Under the pieces are notes generated by a model. The model was not told where the DNA came from. It saw nothing but the letters and a program-made list of their open reading frames with translations, and searched no databases. Shown here piece by piece: positions 23,843 to 34,750 of a stretch of DNA of 40,237 bases. This stretch comes from Verrucomicrobiaceae bacterium (GTDB lineage Bacteria; Verrucomicrobiota; Verrucomicrobiia; Verrucomicrobiales; V1-33): the NCBI GenBank assembly GCA_027483175.1, contig JAIXVE010000285.1:1-40237 (forward strand), given 5' to 3'. A program made the translations under genes and the position numbers. Every line of letters starts with the position of its first letter. Positions within the stretch are counted from its first letter, which is position 1.

Positions 23843-25672
23843 TCAGCCGTTGGCTTCGCGCTGGAGCCAGAGGTAGGTGCGCTGACCGATTTTCCATGTG
23901 AGGAAGAGTGCGAGGAGTGCGCCGAGGTCGATGCCGATTCTGCGAGCGGTGGCGAGCCATGGGTAGCGGGTGTCGAGGGGGCTAGTGGCGAGCGCGGCGC
24001 GAGCGGTTTTTGAGGCGGCGTCGAAGTGAATGCGGAGCCATTCGCGTTCCTGCATGGTGAGTTGGTCCTGAGGGATCTGGGAGAGAACGGAGAAGGCTTC
24101 GGGCACGCGGTTGCTGGCGGCGTAGGTGGCTGCGACGACGGCTTTCTGGGAGATGCTGAGTGTAGCGGGGTTGATGGCGGGAGCGCGGTCTTCCAATTCG
24201 AGGAGTGCTTTAGCGGACTGGCCTGCGTTGAGGAGGGCGTGGATGTAGGTGATGCGGGGTGCGGGATCGCGGGCGATTTCGGCGGCGTGGGCGAGTTCGT
24301 CGAGGTCGATATTGAGGCCGAGGAGGAGGCGGAAGTGGTCGCGAGTGCTGGAGATGCGATCGTTGCCTCTGAGGGCGGGAGCGGCGGCGGCGATTTCGTA
24401 GAATCGGCGGATGACGACGGCATCGCCGCAGAGCTGGACGACGGGGGCGAGCGTCTCGACGAGGTCGGCGGTGGTGTCCGGGTCGCTGAAGGCCTTGGCG
24501 AGTTCTTCTTCGAAGAGCGTGTGGGAGCGGATGACGGCGAGGATGGCGAGCGCTTCGGTGAGTTCGTTGCGGGAGGTGCCGGTTTCCTCGCAGGCATCGC
24601 GCATCATTTGGAGGCCTTCAGTGGGTTTGCCGGATTGGGCGAGGGCATTGCCGCGGAAGAGTTTCTGGGTGTGTGCTGGGAGGTTAGGGGAAGGTGTGGT
24701 GGTGGCGGCGATGACGGTGTCGAAGTTTCCGGCATGGGTCTGATTGACGAGCCATGTTTCCATGGTGGTGCGATCTTTCTGGGCTTCGTCGAGGGAGACG
24801 AGAGTGGAGGCGAGGGTGTATTCGCCGATGCTGGCGAGCCAGCGCATGGCGGTTTCGCGTTCTGGGAGCGGTGCGGTGCGGAGGCGCCGGGCGGCATTTT
24901 CTGCGATGGTGGCCTGGTTGCGAGGGTGGAGGAGGGCGTCGAGACGATCGACGGTGAGGAGCATGGAGGTGGTGGCGGCTGGGTGGGAGCGCAGGAGGGT
25001 GAGCCAGCCTTCGATTTCGGTCTGGGGGACGATGCCGCGGACGGCACCGGTGGAAAGGGCCTCTGCGCCGATGATGGTCTGGTTGCGGCCGAGTTCGCGG
25101 AGGAGGGAGACGAGTTCCGTGGGGTCGGTAGAGCCGACGGGTAGTTTGAGGAGGAAGTTGGCGAGTTGGGATTTGCTTTTGACGGTGGCGTCGAGAGTGA
25201 CGGCGGCGCGGAGTTCGCGTTCAGCGGCTTTAGGGTTGTCTGCGGCGAGGAATTCCTCGGCCTTGGCGAGATGGGCGTCGACTTTGGCGGGGTCTGGAGG
25301 AGACGGGGCGGGCTGAGGGGGCGGGGCCTCGACGATGATGGGGTTGGGATTGGCCTGGGGTGGGGTTTCGACGATGATCGGGGGTGGGGTGCCTGGGGGA
25401 TTGGCGGGTTTGGAATTGGTGCTGGGCGGTGGGGTTTCCGGGGTGATTTCGAGGAGGAGGCGGCGGGCTTCGGAATTGCCGGGGTAGATGGAGAGAGCGG
25501 TGATGAGGCACTCGGCGGCATTCTGGCGTTCATTCCGTTCGAGGTAGGAAGCGGCGAGGGTGGTGAGGCGCTTGCTTTCGCGGTCTGCGTTGAGCTTGTG
25601 GATGGCCCACAGAGCGCCGGCAGCGAGGATGAGGGAGCCGATGATGACTTTGCGGACGGGGATGTCTTTCAT
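23843..25672 (-). CDS. TPR-like protein with N- and C-terminal membrane helices, unknown
   Basis: The start is taken as ATG at 25672 (MKDIPVRKVIIGSL); the frame further 5' begins only with TTG. The 609-residue protein has an N-terminal helix (about 7-26), a TPR-like pair (LAASYLERNERQNAAECLITALSIYPGNSEARRLL region, 35-75), a Pro-rich linker (about 77-128), then long helical repeats. A second transmembrane segment lies near 580-597. The repeat body would lie outside the cytoplasm if the first helix is an uncleaved anchor. Codons end in C, unlike the + strand genes. Its promoter lies in the 93-base gap after the AraC gene or it is read through from it. Function unknown. Confidence 0.82.
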   Translation of the reverse strand: MKDIPVRKVIIGSLILAAGALWAIHKLNADRESKRLTTLAASYLERNERQNAAECLITALSIYPGNSEARRLLLEITPETPPPSTNSKPANPPGTPPPIIVETPPQANPNPIIVEAPPPQPAPSPPDPAKVDAHLAKAEEFLAADNPKAAERELRAAVTLDATVKSKSQLANFLLKLPVGSTDPTELVSLLRELGRNQTIIGAEALSTGAVRGIVPQTEIEGWLTLLRSHPAATTSMLLTVDRLDALLHPRNQATIAENAARRLRTAPLPERETAMRWLASIGEYTLASTLVSLDEAQKDRTTMETWLVNQTHAGNFDTVIAATTTPSPNLPAHTQKLFRGNALAQSGKPTEGLQMMRDACEETGTSRNELTEALAILAVIRSHTLFEEELAKAFSDPDTTADLVETLAPVVQLCGDAVVIRRFYEIAAAAPALRGNDRISSTRDHFRLLLGLNIDLDELAHAAEIARDPAPRITYIHALLNAGQSAKALLELEDRAPAINPATLSISQKAVVAATYAASNRVPEAFSVLSQIPQDQLTMQEREWLRIHFDAASKTARAALATSPLDTRYPWLATARRIGIDLGALLALFLTWKIGQRTYLWLQREANG

Positions 25673-25765
25673 GAAGCGGCGATTCCGGGAATGAGTGAAT
25701 CCCCGGGCGTGATTCTGCAAGGAACGAGTGGGGAAATTGGAAGTGGCGGGGTTCCCGAGGAAGGG

Positions 25766-26659
25766 TTAGGGAGAGGATGAGGGATGGTGAGGAGAGACTG
25801 GGCCGGAGACTGGGTTTTCGCGGCGGCGGTAGGCACCTGGGGTGAAGCCTGTGAGTTTCCGGAAGTCCTTGCTGAAGAAGAAAGGGTCGGAGTAGCCGAC
25901 CTGGGCGGCGATTTCCTTGATGGGGTCGGAGGATTCGGTAAGGCGGCGTTTGGCGTGGCTGATGCGTTCGCGGCGGAGCCAGTCGATGGGGCTTGTGCCG
26001 AAGGCGGTTTTGAAGAGGCGGGAGAAGTGAGAGGGGCTGAGGGAGGAGCGAGCGGCGAGGTCGCTGACGCGGTGCTGCTGGAAGTAGAAGAGTTTCATGT
26101 GCTGGACGGCGCGGGTGAGGACTGGGGGGACGGCTGGTTCGTGGGGGAGGCGCTGGCGAGCGGAGACGGCGAGGGCGAGGAGGCGGGCGACGGCGGCGTG
26201 GATGAAGGCGGGGGCGTCTGGGGAGCTGCTCTGCATGAGGGTGAAGATTTCGAGGTAGAGGGGAGAGGCGGCGGAGGAGTTGAATCCGACAAAGATGGGG
26301 GCGTGGGCGACGCTGAGGAGATCGGCGAGGCGGGCGAGGCGAGGGCCTTCGGTGCGGATCCAGAGGACTTCCCATGGATCTGTGTGGTGGGCGCCATGTT
26401 CGTGAGGGTGGTGGCAATTGATCCAGACCCATTGGCCAGCGGAGACCTCGTAGGAGCGGCCGGCGATCCTGAGCCAGCCTTTGCCGCGGAGGCAGAGGAT
26501 CCATTCGTGGCCCGGGAAGTGATCGCGCCGGATGTGGTGGTCGGGGCCTGCGATGAGGTGGCCGGCGCGGGGGACGGTGTAGAAGACGTCCTGGTGGGTT
26601 TCGCCCGGGGTGGCGAAGAGGGAGACTGGGAAGTGGGATGCGGAGGGGGTGCGGCGCAT
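25766..26659 (-). CDS. AraC-family transcriptional regulator
   Basis: The start is ATG 26659 (297 residues); the upstream frame opens only with TTG. The N-terminal half is a cupin-like sensing domain (about 20-120, GWLRIAGRSYEVSAGQWVWINCHHPHEHG), the type that binds small sugars in many AraC proteins. The C-terminal half is a double helix-turn-helix: RVSDLAARSSLSPSHFSRLFKTAFGTSPIDWLRRERI, then DPIKEIAAQVGYSDPFFFSKDFRKLTGFTPGAYRR. It is divergent from the DUF1549/DUF1501 operon with only 70 bases between starts, so control of that operon is likely. The ligand is unknown. Confidence 0.92.
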   Translation of the reverse strand: MRRTPSASHFPVSLFATPGETHQDVFYTVPRAGHLIAGPDHHIRRDHFPGHEWILCLRGKGWLRIAGRSYEVSAGQWVWINCHHPHEHGAHHTDPWEVLWIRTEGPRLARLADLLSVAHAPIFVGFNSSAASPLYLEIFTLMQSSSPDAPAFIHAAVARLLALAVSARQRLPHEPAVPPVLTRAVQHMKLFYFQQHRVSDLAARSSLSPSHFSRLFKTAFGTSPIDWLRRERISHAKRRLTESSDPIKEIAAQVGYSDPFFFSKDFRKLTGFTPGAYRRRENPVSGPVSPHHPSSSP

Positions 26660-26729
26660 GATTGGATAATACAATTGATAAGGCAGGAGGGTCCATTTCA
26701 AATCGGCGGGTCCGGGGTAGAGAGGAGGG
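26660..26729. promoter_or_regulatory. Divergent intergenic region between AraC gene and exported operon
   Basis: This 70-base gap holds the only A/T-rich stretch nearby (ATTGGATAATACAATTGAT, 26661-26679), where both promoters and an AraC site could sit. The right side ends in GAGGAGGG directly before ATG 26730, one of the few strong Shine-Dalgarno sequences in the window. No confident -35/-10 pair was resolved. Confidence 0.45.
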
Positions 26730-29700
26730 ATGAGCCGAGTGCTGCTGCTGGTGATGCTGGGATGTTCTGCCGTGAGAGGGTGGGCGGGTCCTGTGCGGTT
26801 CAGTCGGGAGGTGCTGCCGATACTGTCTGAGAAGTGCCTATCCTGTCATGGGCCGGATGAGAGACACCGGAAGGGTGGGTTGAGGCTGGACACGCGTGAG
26901 GGGGCGCTGGAGGTGGAGGATGGGGAGGCGGCGATTGTGCCTGGGAAGCCCGAGTTGAGCGGGTTGATGGAGCGGATTACGAGTGAGGATGGGGATGAGG
27001 TGATGCCGCCGCCGTCGTCGCACCGGGAGCGGCTGACGGGTGAGGAAGTGGAGTTATTGAGGCGGTGGATTCTTGAGGGAGCGGAGTGGGGGAAGCATTG
27101 GGCGTATGAGCGGCCGGTGCGAGGTGAGGCTCCGCTGGGAGGGGAGGGGGAGGAGGGAGCGAAGGCGGCTGGATTTCCGCTGAGGGGTGCGATTGATGGG
27201 TGGGTGTGGTGGCGGCTGCGTGAGGATGGGATGCGGCCATCGCCGGAGGCGGAGCGGCATACGTTGCTGCGGCGGGTGACGTTTGATCTGACGGGGTTGC
27301 CGCCGACGGCGGAGGAAGTGGCGGCGTTTGACGGGTCGGAGGGGAGTTATGAGGCGGCGGTGGATCGGTTGCTAGGGTCGGGGCATTTCGGGGAGCGGAT
27401 GGCGATGTGGTGGCTGGATGCGGCGCGTTATGCGGATACGGACGGGTTTCAGGCGGATGCGAACCGTCAGAACTGGCCGTGGCGGGACTGGGTGGTGAAG
27501 GCGTTCAATGAGAACAAGAGGTTTGACCGGTTCACGCTGGAGCAGTTTGCTGGTGATCTGCTGCCAGGAGCGACGCAGGAGGAGAAGCTGGCGACGGCGT
27601 TTCACCGCAATCACATGACGAATGGTGAGGGTGGGCGAGATCCTGAGGAGTCGCGGGTGGATTATGCGCTGGACCGGGTGAACACGATGGGGGCGGTCTG
27701 GCTGGGACTAACGCTTGGGTGCACGCAGTGTCATGCGCACAAGTTTGATCCGATCACGCAGGCGGACTACTATGGATTGATGGCGTACTTCAACAGTATT
27801 GACGAGGATGGCAAGGCGGGGCGGGAGGCGAAGCCCTATCTGGTTTACGAGTCGGAGTTTGCGGCGCGGGCGATTGGGGAGGCGGAGGGACTGGTGAGCG
27901 AGCGGAAGGTGAGGGAGAAGGCGGCGCGGGCGGAGGCGGAGGGGGCGTTTGGCGAGTGGCTTGCGGCGCGCGGGGAGCAGGTGCGGGGAGGGTATGAGAC
28001 GTGGCATGTGCTGCGGGGAGCGGTGGAGACGAGCGAGGGTACGGAGCTGAGGCAGGAGGCGGACGGGGTGGTGGTGGCTGGGGGGCCGCATCCGAATCAG
28101 GATGACTATCGACTGGTGGCTCCGGTGAGGCTGCCGCGGGTGACGGGGGTGCGGCTGGAGGTGCTGCCGGATGCGTCGCATACGAAGGGGGCGTATTCGC
28201 GGGGGAAGACTGGGGAGTTCATCCTGACGGATATCAAGGTGCAGGTTTGGCGGAGGGGGAGCAGTCAGGTGCGTGACGTGGCGGTGAAGAGTGCGGTGGC
28301 GGATACGGTGGCGACTGGAAAGGGAGGGTACGGGGACGTTCAGGGCGTGCTGGACGACGATCCGCGGAACGGGTGGACGACGAAGGGGGCGGCGGGGAAG
28401 ACGGTGCGGACGGCGGTTTTCGGTTTTGCGGAGCCGGTGGTGGCGGGGGCGGATGAGGAACTGGTGATTGAGTTGCGGCAGCGATCGACGCTGGGGGATG
28501 CTAACATTGGGCGATTCCGGGTGGCGGCGACGGATGAGGCGGGGCCTGCGGTGGCTGGGGTGGGGGCTGCGCCGCTGGAGGAACTGGCTGCGGGGGCGGC
28601 GGTGGAGGGGAAGCTGCGGGGGCGGCTGTTCGAGCAGTTTCTAGCGGATCATGAGCCATATCAGGTGGCGAAGCGGGCGCTGGATCGGGCGATGGGGCAA
28701 TTGGGCGAAGCGAAGGCGGCGAAGGTGGCGGACGTGATGGTGCTGGCGGAGCGGAAAGAGCCGCGGGAGACGCATGTGCTGGTGCGCGGGGTTTGGGACA
28801 AGCCTGGGGAGAAGGTGGAGCGTGGCGGGCTGGCGGCGATCGCGCCGTTAGGGGTGAAGGATCCGAGCCGGGCGGATCTGGCGCGGTGGCTGACATCGGC
28901 GGAGCATCCGCTGACGGCGCGGGTGCTGGTGAATCATCTGTGGCAACTGTGTTTCGGAGCGGGGTTAGTGAGGACGAATGAGGATTTTGGTTTGCAGGGT
29001 GAGCGGCCGCTGCATCCTGAGCTGCTGGACTGGCTGGCGGTGGAGTGTGTGGAGAGCGGGTGGGATGTGAAGCGACTGCTGAGACTGATGGTGACGAGTT
29101 CGACGTACCGGCAGAGTTCGCGGGTGAGCGAGGAGATGCTGGCGAGGGATCCTGAGAACCGGTGGCTGGCGCGGGGTTCGAGGTTCCGGCTGCCGTCGTG
29201 GATGCTGCGGGATGCGGTGCTGCGGGCGTCCGGGCTGCTGCATGGGGTGTTAGGAGGGCCGCCGGTGAAGCCGTATCAGCCGGAGGGGGTGTGGGAGGAG
29301 AATTTCATGGGGCGGTTCCGTTATGAGCCGAGCGAGGGGGTGGCGCAGTACCGGAGGACATTGTATGCGTTCTGGCGGCGGAGCATTGCGCCGACGTTTC
29401 TGTTTGATGCGGCGCAGCGGCGGTCGTGTGAAGTGCGGATGCCGCGGACGAACACGCCATTGCAGGCGCTGACGCTGCTGAATGACGAGAATTATCTTGA
29501 GGCGGCGCGGGCGCTGGCGGCGGATGCGCTGACGAAGGAGGCGCCGTTGCGGGAGATGGGGAGGCGAGTGCTTTCGCGGGAGCTGAGCGGGATGGAGACG
29601 GGGATTCTGGAGAGGGAGCGGGACCGGGCGCTCGCTTACTATCGGGGCGAGCCGGAAGCGGCGGCGCGGTTTCTGGGTCGTGGGCAGTTCCGGGCGGATC

Positions 29701-29786
29701 CGGGGCTGCCGGCGGCGGAGTTAGCGGCGCATGCGGTGGTGGCGAGCCTGTTGTTCAACCTTGATGAAGCGATCACGCATGAATGA
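26730..29786 (+). CDS. Secreted PSCyt1/DUF1549/DUF1553 cytochrome-like protein
   Basis: The 1018-residue protein has a signal peptide (about 1-19, LLLVMLGCSAVRGWAG). A PSCyt1 domain follows (about 24-110) with CLSCHGPD (C36, C39, H40) and a family-typical MPPP motif. The DUF1549 domain (about 150-365) includes CTQCHAHKFDPI, a second CxxCH. A middle beta-rich region (about 400-640) precedes DUF1553 (about 700-970, NHLWQLCFGAGLVRTNEDFGLQGERP; MPRTNTPLQALTLLND). These proteins are abundant in Planctomycetes and Verrucomicrobia and are thought to act in the periplasm in polymer use, but no biochemical role is established to my knowledge. It is the first gene of a three-gene operon. Confidence 0.93.
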   Translation: MSRVLLLVMLGCSAVRGWAGPVRFSREVLPILSEKCLSCHGPDERHRKGGLRLDTREGALEVEDGEAAIVPGKPELSGLMERITSEDGDEVMPPPSSHRERLTGEEVELLRRWILEGAEWGKHWAYERPVRGEAPLGGEGEEGAKAAGFPLRGAIDGWVWWRLREDGMRPSPEAERHTLLRRVTFDLTGLPPTAEEVAAFDGSEGSYEAAVDRLLGSGHFGERMAMWWLDAARYADTDGFQADANRQNWPWRDWVVKAFNENKRFDRFTLEQFAGDLLPGATQEEKLATAFHRNHMTNGEGGRDPEESRVDYALDRVNTMGAVWLGLTLGCTQCHAHKFDPITQADYYGLMAYFNSIDEDGKAGREAKPYLVYESEFAARAIGEAEGLVSERKVREKAARAEAEGAFGEWLAARGEQVRGGYETWHVLRGAVETSEGTELRQEADGVVVAGGPHPNQDDYRLVAPVRLPRVTGVRLEVLPDASHTKGAYSRGKTGEFILTDIKVQVWRRGSSQVRDVAVKSAVADTVATGKGGYGDVQGVLDDDPRNGWTTKGAAGKTVRTAVFGFAEPVVAGADEELVIELRQRSTLGDANIGRFRVAATDEAGPAVAGVGAAPLEELAAGAAVEGKLRGRLFEQFLADHEPYQVAKRALDRAMGQLGEAKAAKVADVMVLAERKEPRETHVLVRGVWDKPGEKVERGGLAAIAPLGVKDPSRADLARWLTSAEHPLTARVLVNHLWQLCFGAGLVRTNEDFGLQGERPLHPELLDWLAVECVESGWDVKRLLRLMVTSSTYRQSSRVSEEMLARDPENRWLARGSRFRLPSWMLRDAVLRASGLLHGVLGGPPVKPYQPEGVWEENFMGRFRYEPSEGVAQYRRTLYAFWRRSIAPTFLFDAAQRRSCEVRMPRTNTPLQALTLLNDENYLEAARALAADALTKEAPLREMGRRVLSRELSGMETGILERERDRALAYYRGEPEAAARFLGRGQFRADPGLPAAELAAHAVVASLLFNLDEAITHE

Positions 29787-30860
29787 GCAAACTGAGAAGA
29801 TGAGCCGCAGAGGATTTCTGCGGGTTGGAGCGCTGGGTGCGGGAGCGATGGGAGCGGCTCCATGGGTGAGGAGTGAGAGCAGGACGGCACCGGAGTTTCA
29901 CGGGATGGTGATCGGGCATGGTGGGTTCCGGTACCGGGTGGACAAGCTCTGGAGCAAGGCTGACCCTGACAAGTTTCCGGTGCGTGACTGTCATGAGATG
30001 GTGCAGGCGGGGGATGGCCGGTTGTTTCTGGTGACGAACGAGCCGCGGAACAACGTGCTGATTTATGCGAAGACGGGCGAGCTGGTGGGGTCGTGGACGC
30101 TGGGGATGAAGGGGGCGCACGGGCTGGGGCTGCATCGGGACGGGTCTGGGGTGGAGCATCTGTATGTGACGGACACGGGGGGTCGTGTGGTGAAGGTGAC
30201 GCTGGAGGGCAAGGTAGAGCTGGAGCTTCCGGGGGCGGTGGCCTGTGGTGCTTACGGGGCGGGGGATGCGTACAGTCCGACGGAGACGGCGGTGGCTCCT
30301 AACGGGGACATTTTTGTGGCGGATGGTTACGGGTCGCAGTTTGTGCTGCGGTTTGATGCGAGCGGGAAGTATGCTGGGAAGTTCGGGGGGAAGGGGACGC
30401 AGCCGAGTCCGGGGCGCTTCATGCAGGCGCACGGGGTGGCGATTGACGTGCGGAGCGGCACGCCGCTGCTGGTGGTGACGGAGCGCATCCGGAACGAGTT
30501 CAACTGGTTCACGCTGGAGGGGAAGCATGTGCGGAGCGTGTATCTTCCGGGGGCGTATGTGAGCCGTCCGGTGATCCGCGGGGGGGAGCTGTACAGCGGC
30601 GTGTGTTTCGGGGCGAAGCCGAATGATTATCGGATGTGGCAGGGTCGGGGTTTTGTGGTGATCCTTGATGCGGCGGACCGGGTGGTGTCGTGTCCGGGGG
30701 GGCAGGCTCCGGAGTACGAAGAGGGAGCGCTGAGACTGCTGCTGCAGGACCGGCCGGTGTTTCACAACTGCCACGACGTGTGTGTGGACGATGCCGGGGA
30801 TCTTTATGTGTGCCAATGGAACAGCAGGAACGTGTATCCTTACAAACTCTGGAGAGAAGC

Positions 30861-30864
<4 letters not shown>
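29779..30864 (+). CDS. Tat-exported NHL-type beta-propeller protein
   Basis: The start is ATG 29779, overlapping the previous stop by 8 bases, so translation is coupled. The 361-residue protein opens with a twin-arginine signal (SRRGFLRVGALGAGAMGAAPW). NHL/SMP-30-like propeller repeats follow, such as GDGRLFLVTNEPRNNVLIYAKTG, LYVTDTGGRVVKVTLEG, NGDIFVADGYGSQFVLRFDASG and DAGDLYVCQWNSRNVYPYKL. These form four to six visible blades. Use of Tat suggests export folded, perhaps with a cofactor or metal. It resembles the propeller of peptidylglycine monooxygenase-like proteins; the substrate is unknown. It sits between the DUF1553 and DUF1501 genes, which often occur as a direct pair. Confidence 0.88.
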
Positions 30865-32309
<1,445 letters not shown>

Positions 32310-32340
32310 GGCGGGGAGGGAGAGTGTTTGTCAGGGAATG

Positions 32341-32742
32341 TCAGGGTTTGGTGGGATGGGATTCGCTGACGAGGACGTCGTTTTTCCAGATTTTGTGGGC
32401 CTGGAGGGAGCCGTCGGAGTTCCAGTAGAAGTTGTCGCCTTCGTGGCGGCCGTCTTCGTAGGCGGTGCGGGTTTTGGGGTTTCCGTTTTCGTACCATTCT
32501 TCGACGAGCCCGTGGTAGCGGCCGTTGCGGATGCCGTAGCGGCATTTGAGGGCACCGGATTTGTAGTGATCGGTGGTGGTGCCGGTGAAGGGTTTGCCTT
32601 CCCATGTGAAGTGGTCGGAGTCCCAGCCGAGCTGGCGGAAGGGGACTGGGGGGGCCGCGGGAGCCGGGGCTGCGACTGGCGAGGGGGTTGGGTTAGGGGA
32701 GCAGGCGGCGAGGAGGAGGGCCGGCAGGAGGGCGAGGCGCAT
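32341..32742 (-). CDS. MORN-repeat (YwqK-like) lipoprotein
   Basis: The start is ATG 32742 (133 residues); the longer frame upstream overlaps the COG2958 gene and is not used. A lipoprotein signal with lipobox LLAAC puts the Cys at about 15, followed by a Pro/Ala linker. Three MORN-variant repeats follow (DHYKSGALKCRYGIRNGRYHG, EEWYENGNPKTRTAYEDGRHEG, FYWNSDGSLQAHKIWKND). Databases sometimes label this repeat a YwqK antitoxin, but nothing here indicates a toxin-antitoxin pair. It lies 13 bases downstream of the COG2958 gene and is probably co-transcribed with it. Its role at the membrane is unknown. Confidence 0.85.
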   Translation of the reverse strand: MRLALLPALLLAACSPNPTPSPVAAPAPAAPPVPFRQLGWDSDHFTWEGKPFTGTTTDHYKSGALKCRYGIRNGRYHGLVEEWYENGNPKTRTAYEDGRHEGDNFYWNSDGSLQAHKIWKNDVLVSESHPTKP

Positions 32743-32755
32743 GGGAGTGGGGAGG

Positions 32756-33769
32756 TCAGTCTTCGTGGTCGTCCGGGGCGGGGTCGAGGGCGCCGAATTC
32801 GGCGCGGGAGTAGGCGCGGCCGTCGTCGAGACAGCGGCGGGCCCATTGGAAGAGCTCGCGGAATTCCGGGTTTTCGAGACGGAGGTTTTCGGCGGTGTGC
32901 CAGTCGGCGGATCGGAGGCGTGGGACGCAGAGCCGTTGCGGGCGCATTCTGGCCTGAAGGGCTTCGAATTCGCGGGCGGACATTTTGGGGATTTCGTAGC
33001 CTGGGCGGAGTTCGTCGAGTTGGTCGAGGGAGAGCCCGTAGGAGCTGACGCCGACGCCGAATTCCGAGCCGAGCTGGCGGAGTTCGTCGGCGATTTCGCC
33101 GTCGCCGATGGGGGTGGCGATGACGAGTTCGGCGCGATGGGCCCAGCGGGCGTTGCTGAGGGCCTGGAAGAAGTCGGCGCGGCAGCTTTCGAGGGAGACC
33201 TCGATGCGGAGGCGGGCGCTGATGATGGAGAAGGGTGGGAGGCCGAGGGCGGCGCGGAGGCGGAGGGATGGGGGGCGGACGCGGGCCTGGGGTGAGGCGA
33301 GGCCGCTGCTTTCCCAGTCGATGACGGCGGCGTCGGGGCATTTCCAAACATTGCCGAAGGGGGCTCCGGGGGCGAAGGAGGATTCGAAGAGGAAGGGGAA
33401 GCGGCCGGCGGTTTCGTGGTCGCGGGCGAAGATGGCGCGGAATTTCTGTTCGCGGGAGACGGCGAGGTCGAGGGCGTCGGAGTCTGTTTCGAAGAGCATG
33501 CCGAGGCGGGCCTGGGTCATGGAGACCTTGGCGGTGGCGCCGATGATGTTTCTGCGGAGGTAGTAGCCCTGGCCTTGTTCGACTTTGGCGATGGGGCTGC
33601 TGGGGTCGCAGCTCATGATGGAGAAGTGGTAGCGGAGCGTGGCGTCGCTGTATTCGTCGCCGAGGCGGAAGCGGACGAGGCGGATGAGTTCGGTGCCTTT
33701 GATGGCTTCTGCCGGGTTGGGAGGCAGGATTTCCGGCAGGATGTCCTTCAGGTGGTCCCGGAGATTCAT
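32756..33769 (-). CDS. COG2958/HrgA-like protein with winged-helix N-terminus
   Basis: The 337-residue protein opens with a winged-helix-like region (about 1-72, AIKGTELIRLVRFRLGDEYSDATLRYHFS...GQGYYLR) typical of COG2958. The C-terminal half carries EVSLESCRADFFQALSNARWAHRAELVIATPI and ADELRQLGSEFGVGVS, the nuclease-fold-like signature of HrgA and relatives (DFFQAxSN, WAxxxxLV). Some relatives lie beside restriction-modification genes; none is present here, so it appears to be an orphan. Nuclease activity is not shown. Codons are C-ending, as for other - strand genes. It heads a two-gene unit with the MORN lipoprotein. Confidence 0.8.
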   Translation of the reverse strand: MNLRDHLKDILPEILPPNPAEAIKGTELIRLVRFRLGDEYSDATLRYHFSIMSCDPSSPIAKVEQGQGYYLRRNIIGATAKVSMTQARLGMLFETDSDALDLAVSREQKFRAIFARDHETAGRFPFLFESSFAPGAPFGNVWKCPDAAVIDWESSGLASPQARVRPPSLRLRAALGLPPFSIISARLRIEVSLESCRADFFQALSNARWAHRAELVIATPIGDGEIADELRQLGSEFGVGVSSYGLSLDQLDELRPGYEIPKMSAREFEALQARMRPQRLCVPRLRSADWHTAENLRLENPEFRELFQWARRCLDDGRAYSRAEFGALDPAPDDHED

Positions 33770-33963
33770 GGGAGCGAGGTGGGTTTAAAAAGAATGGGAG
33801 GGAGCTGGTGAGCGGCCGGTGAGGTATGGGGGGAGAGGCTGGTGGATGGGGCGGCGGACGTCAAGCCGCGGGGGTGGAATTTATAAAAAGACGCGGAGGG
33901 ACGGGTGGAGGGAGGTGGGAATTCCCGTTTGCGTGTGGTGGCGGCGTTGGGCTTGACTGCGGG
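33770..33963. promoter_or_regulatory. Divergent intergenic region upstream of the SDR gene
   Basis: The 194 bases hold start-site regions for the COG2958 gene (-) and the SDR gene (+). An A/T stretch with TTTATAAAAAG near 33888-33898 is the best -10 candidate for the + direction. No convincing gene or repeat was seen. Confidence 0.35.
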
Positions 33964-34743
33964 ATGATGACGCCAGCGCAACTTTTTGATTTGTCAGGAA
34001 AGACTGCCGTAGTGATAGGCGGGACGGGGGAGTTGTGCGGGGCGATGGCGGAGGCTTTGGCGGGTGCGGGTGCGTATGTGATTCTGGCGGGGCGGAGCGA
34101 GGAGAAGGCGGCGGTGCGGCTGGGGGCGATTCGTGAGGCTGGCGGGGCGGGGGAGTTTCTGGCGGTGGAGGCGTCGGAGCGTGGGAGTCTGGAGGGATTG
34201 CTGGCTGGGGCGCTGGCGTCGCGGGGGCGTGTGGATATTCTGGTGAACGGGGCTGGGGCGAATTCGCCGACGCCGTTTTTCGAGATAACGGATGAGGAGT
34301 ACGAGCGGTTGTTCCGGATCAACACGACGGCGGTGTTTACGGCGTGTCAGGTGTTCGGGAAGTATTTTGTGGAGAACGGGATCGCGGCGTCGGTGATCAA
34401 TGTGGGGAGCATGAGCGGACTGATTCCGCTGAGTCGGGTGTTTACGTATTCGATGACGAAGGCGGCGGTGCACAATCTGAGTCGGAATCTGGCGCGGGAG
34501 TGGGCACCGAATGGGATTCGGGTGAACACGCTGGTGCCGGGATTTTTTCCGGCGGAGCAGAACCGGAAAGTGCTGAATCCGGAGCGGGTGGCGGGGATTC
34601 TGAGGCATACGCCGATGGGGCGGTTCGGGGGTGCGGAGGAATTGGCGGGGGCGACCCTGCTGCTGGCGTCGGGGACGGCGGGGGCGTTTATTACCGGGGC
34701 GGAGCTGGTGGTGGACGGGGGATACAGTGCGATGACGATCTGA
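33964..34743 (+). CDS. Short-chain dehydrogenase/reductase (mannonate oxidoreductase-like)
   Basis: The start is ATG 33964 (ATG 33967 is also possible), giving 259 residues, normal for classical SDRs. Visible are the cofactor motif [14 protein letters not shown] (NNAG-like), the catalytic Ser in VGSMSGL and YSMTK (Tyr/Lys), and the closing [20 protein letters not shown]. The opening [27 protein letters not shown] resembles SDRs acting on D-mannonate/fructuronate or gluconate; this substrate guess is tentative. A lipoprotein gene follows 7 bases later, and an aldo/keto reductase after that. Confidence 0.9.
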   Translation: MMTPAQLFDLSGKTAVVIGGTGELCGAMAEALAGAGAYVILAGRSEEKAAVRLGAIREAGGAGEFLAVEASERGSLEGLLAGALASRGRVDILVNGAGANSPTPFFEITDEEYERLFRINTTAVFTACQVFGKYFVENGIAASVINVGSMSGLIPLSRVFTYSMTKAAVHNLSRNLAREWAPNGIRVNTLVPGFFPAEQNRKVLNPERVAGILRHTPMGRFGGAEELAGATLLLASGTAGAFITGAELVVDGGYSAMTI

Positions 34744-34750
34744 GGGTGTT

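Noticed and set aside
24026-26830. Gly/Glu-rich + strand open frames at 24026-25144 and 25784-26830
   Set aside because: They lie opposite the TPR-like and AraC genes, whose domains and signals show that the - strand is coding.
32341-32742. Toxin-antitoxin label for the MORN/YwqK-like protein
   Set aside because: It is a lipoprotein with repeats and has no toxin-like neighbour; the label is only a database name for the repeat.
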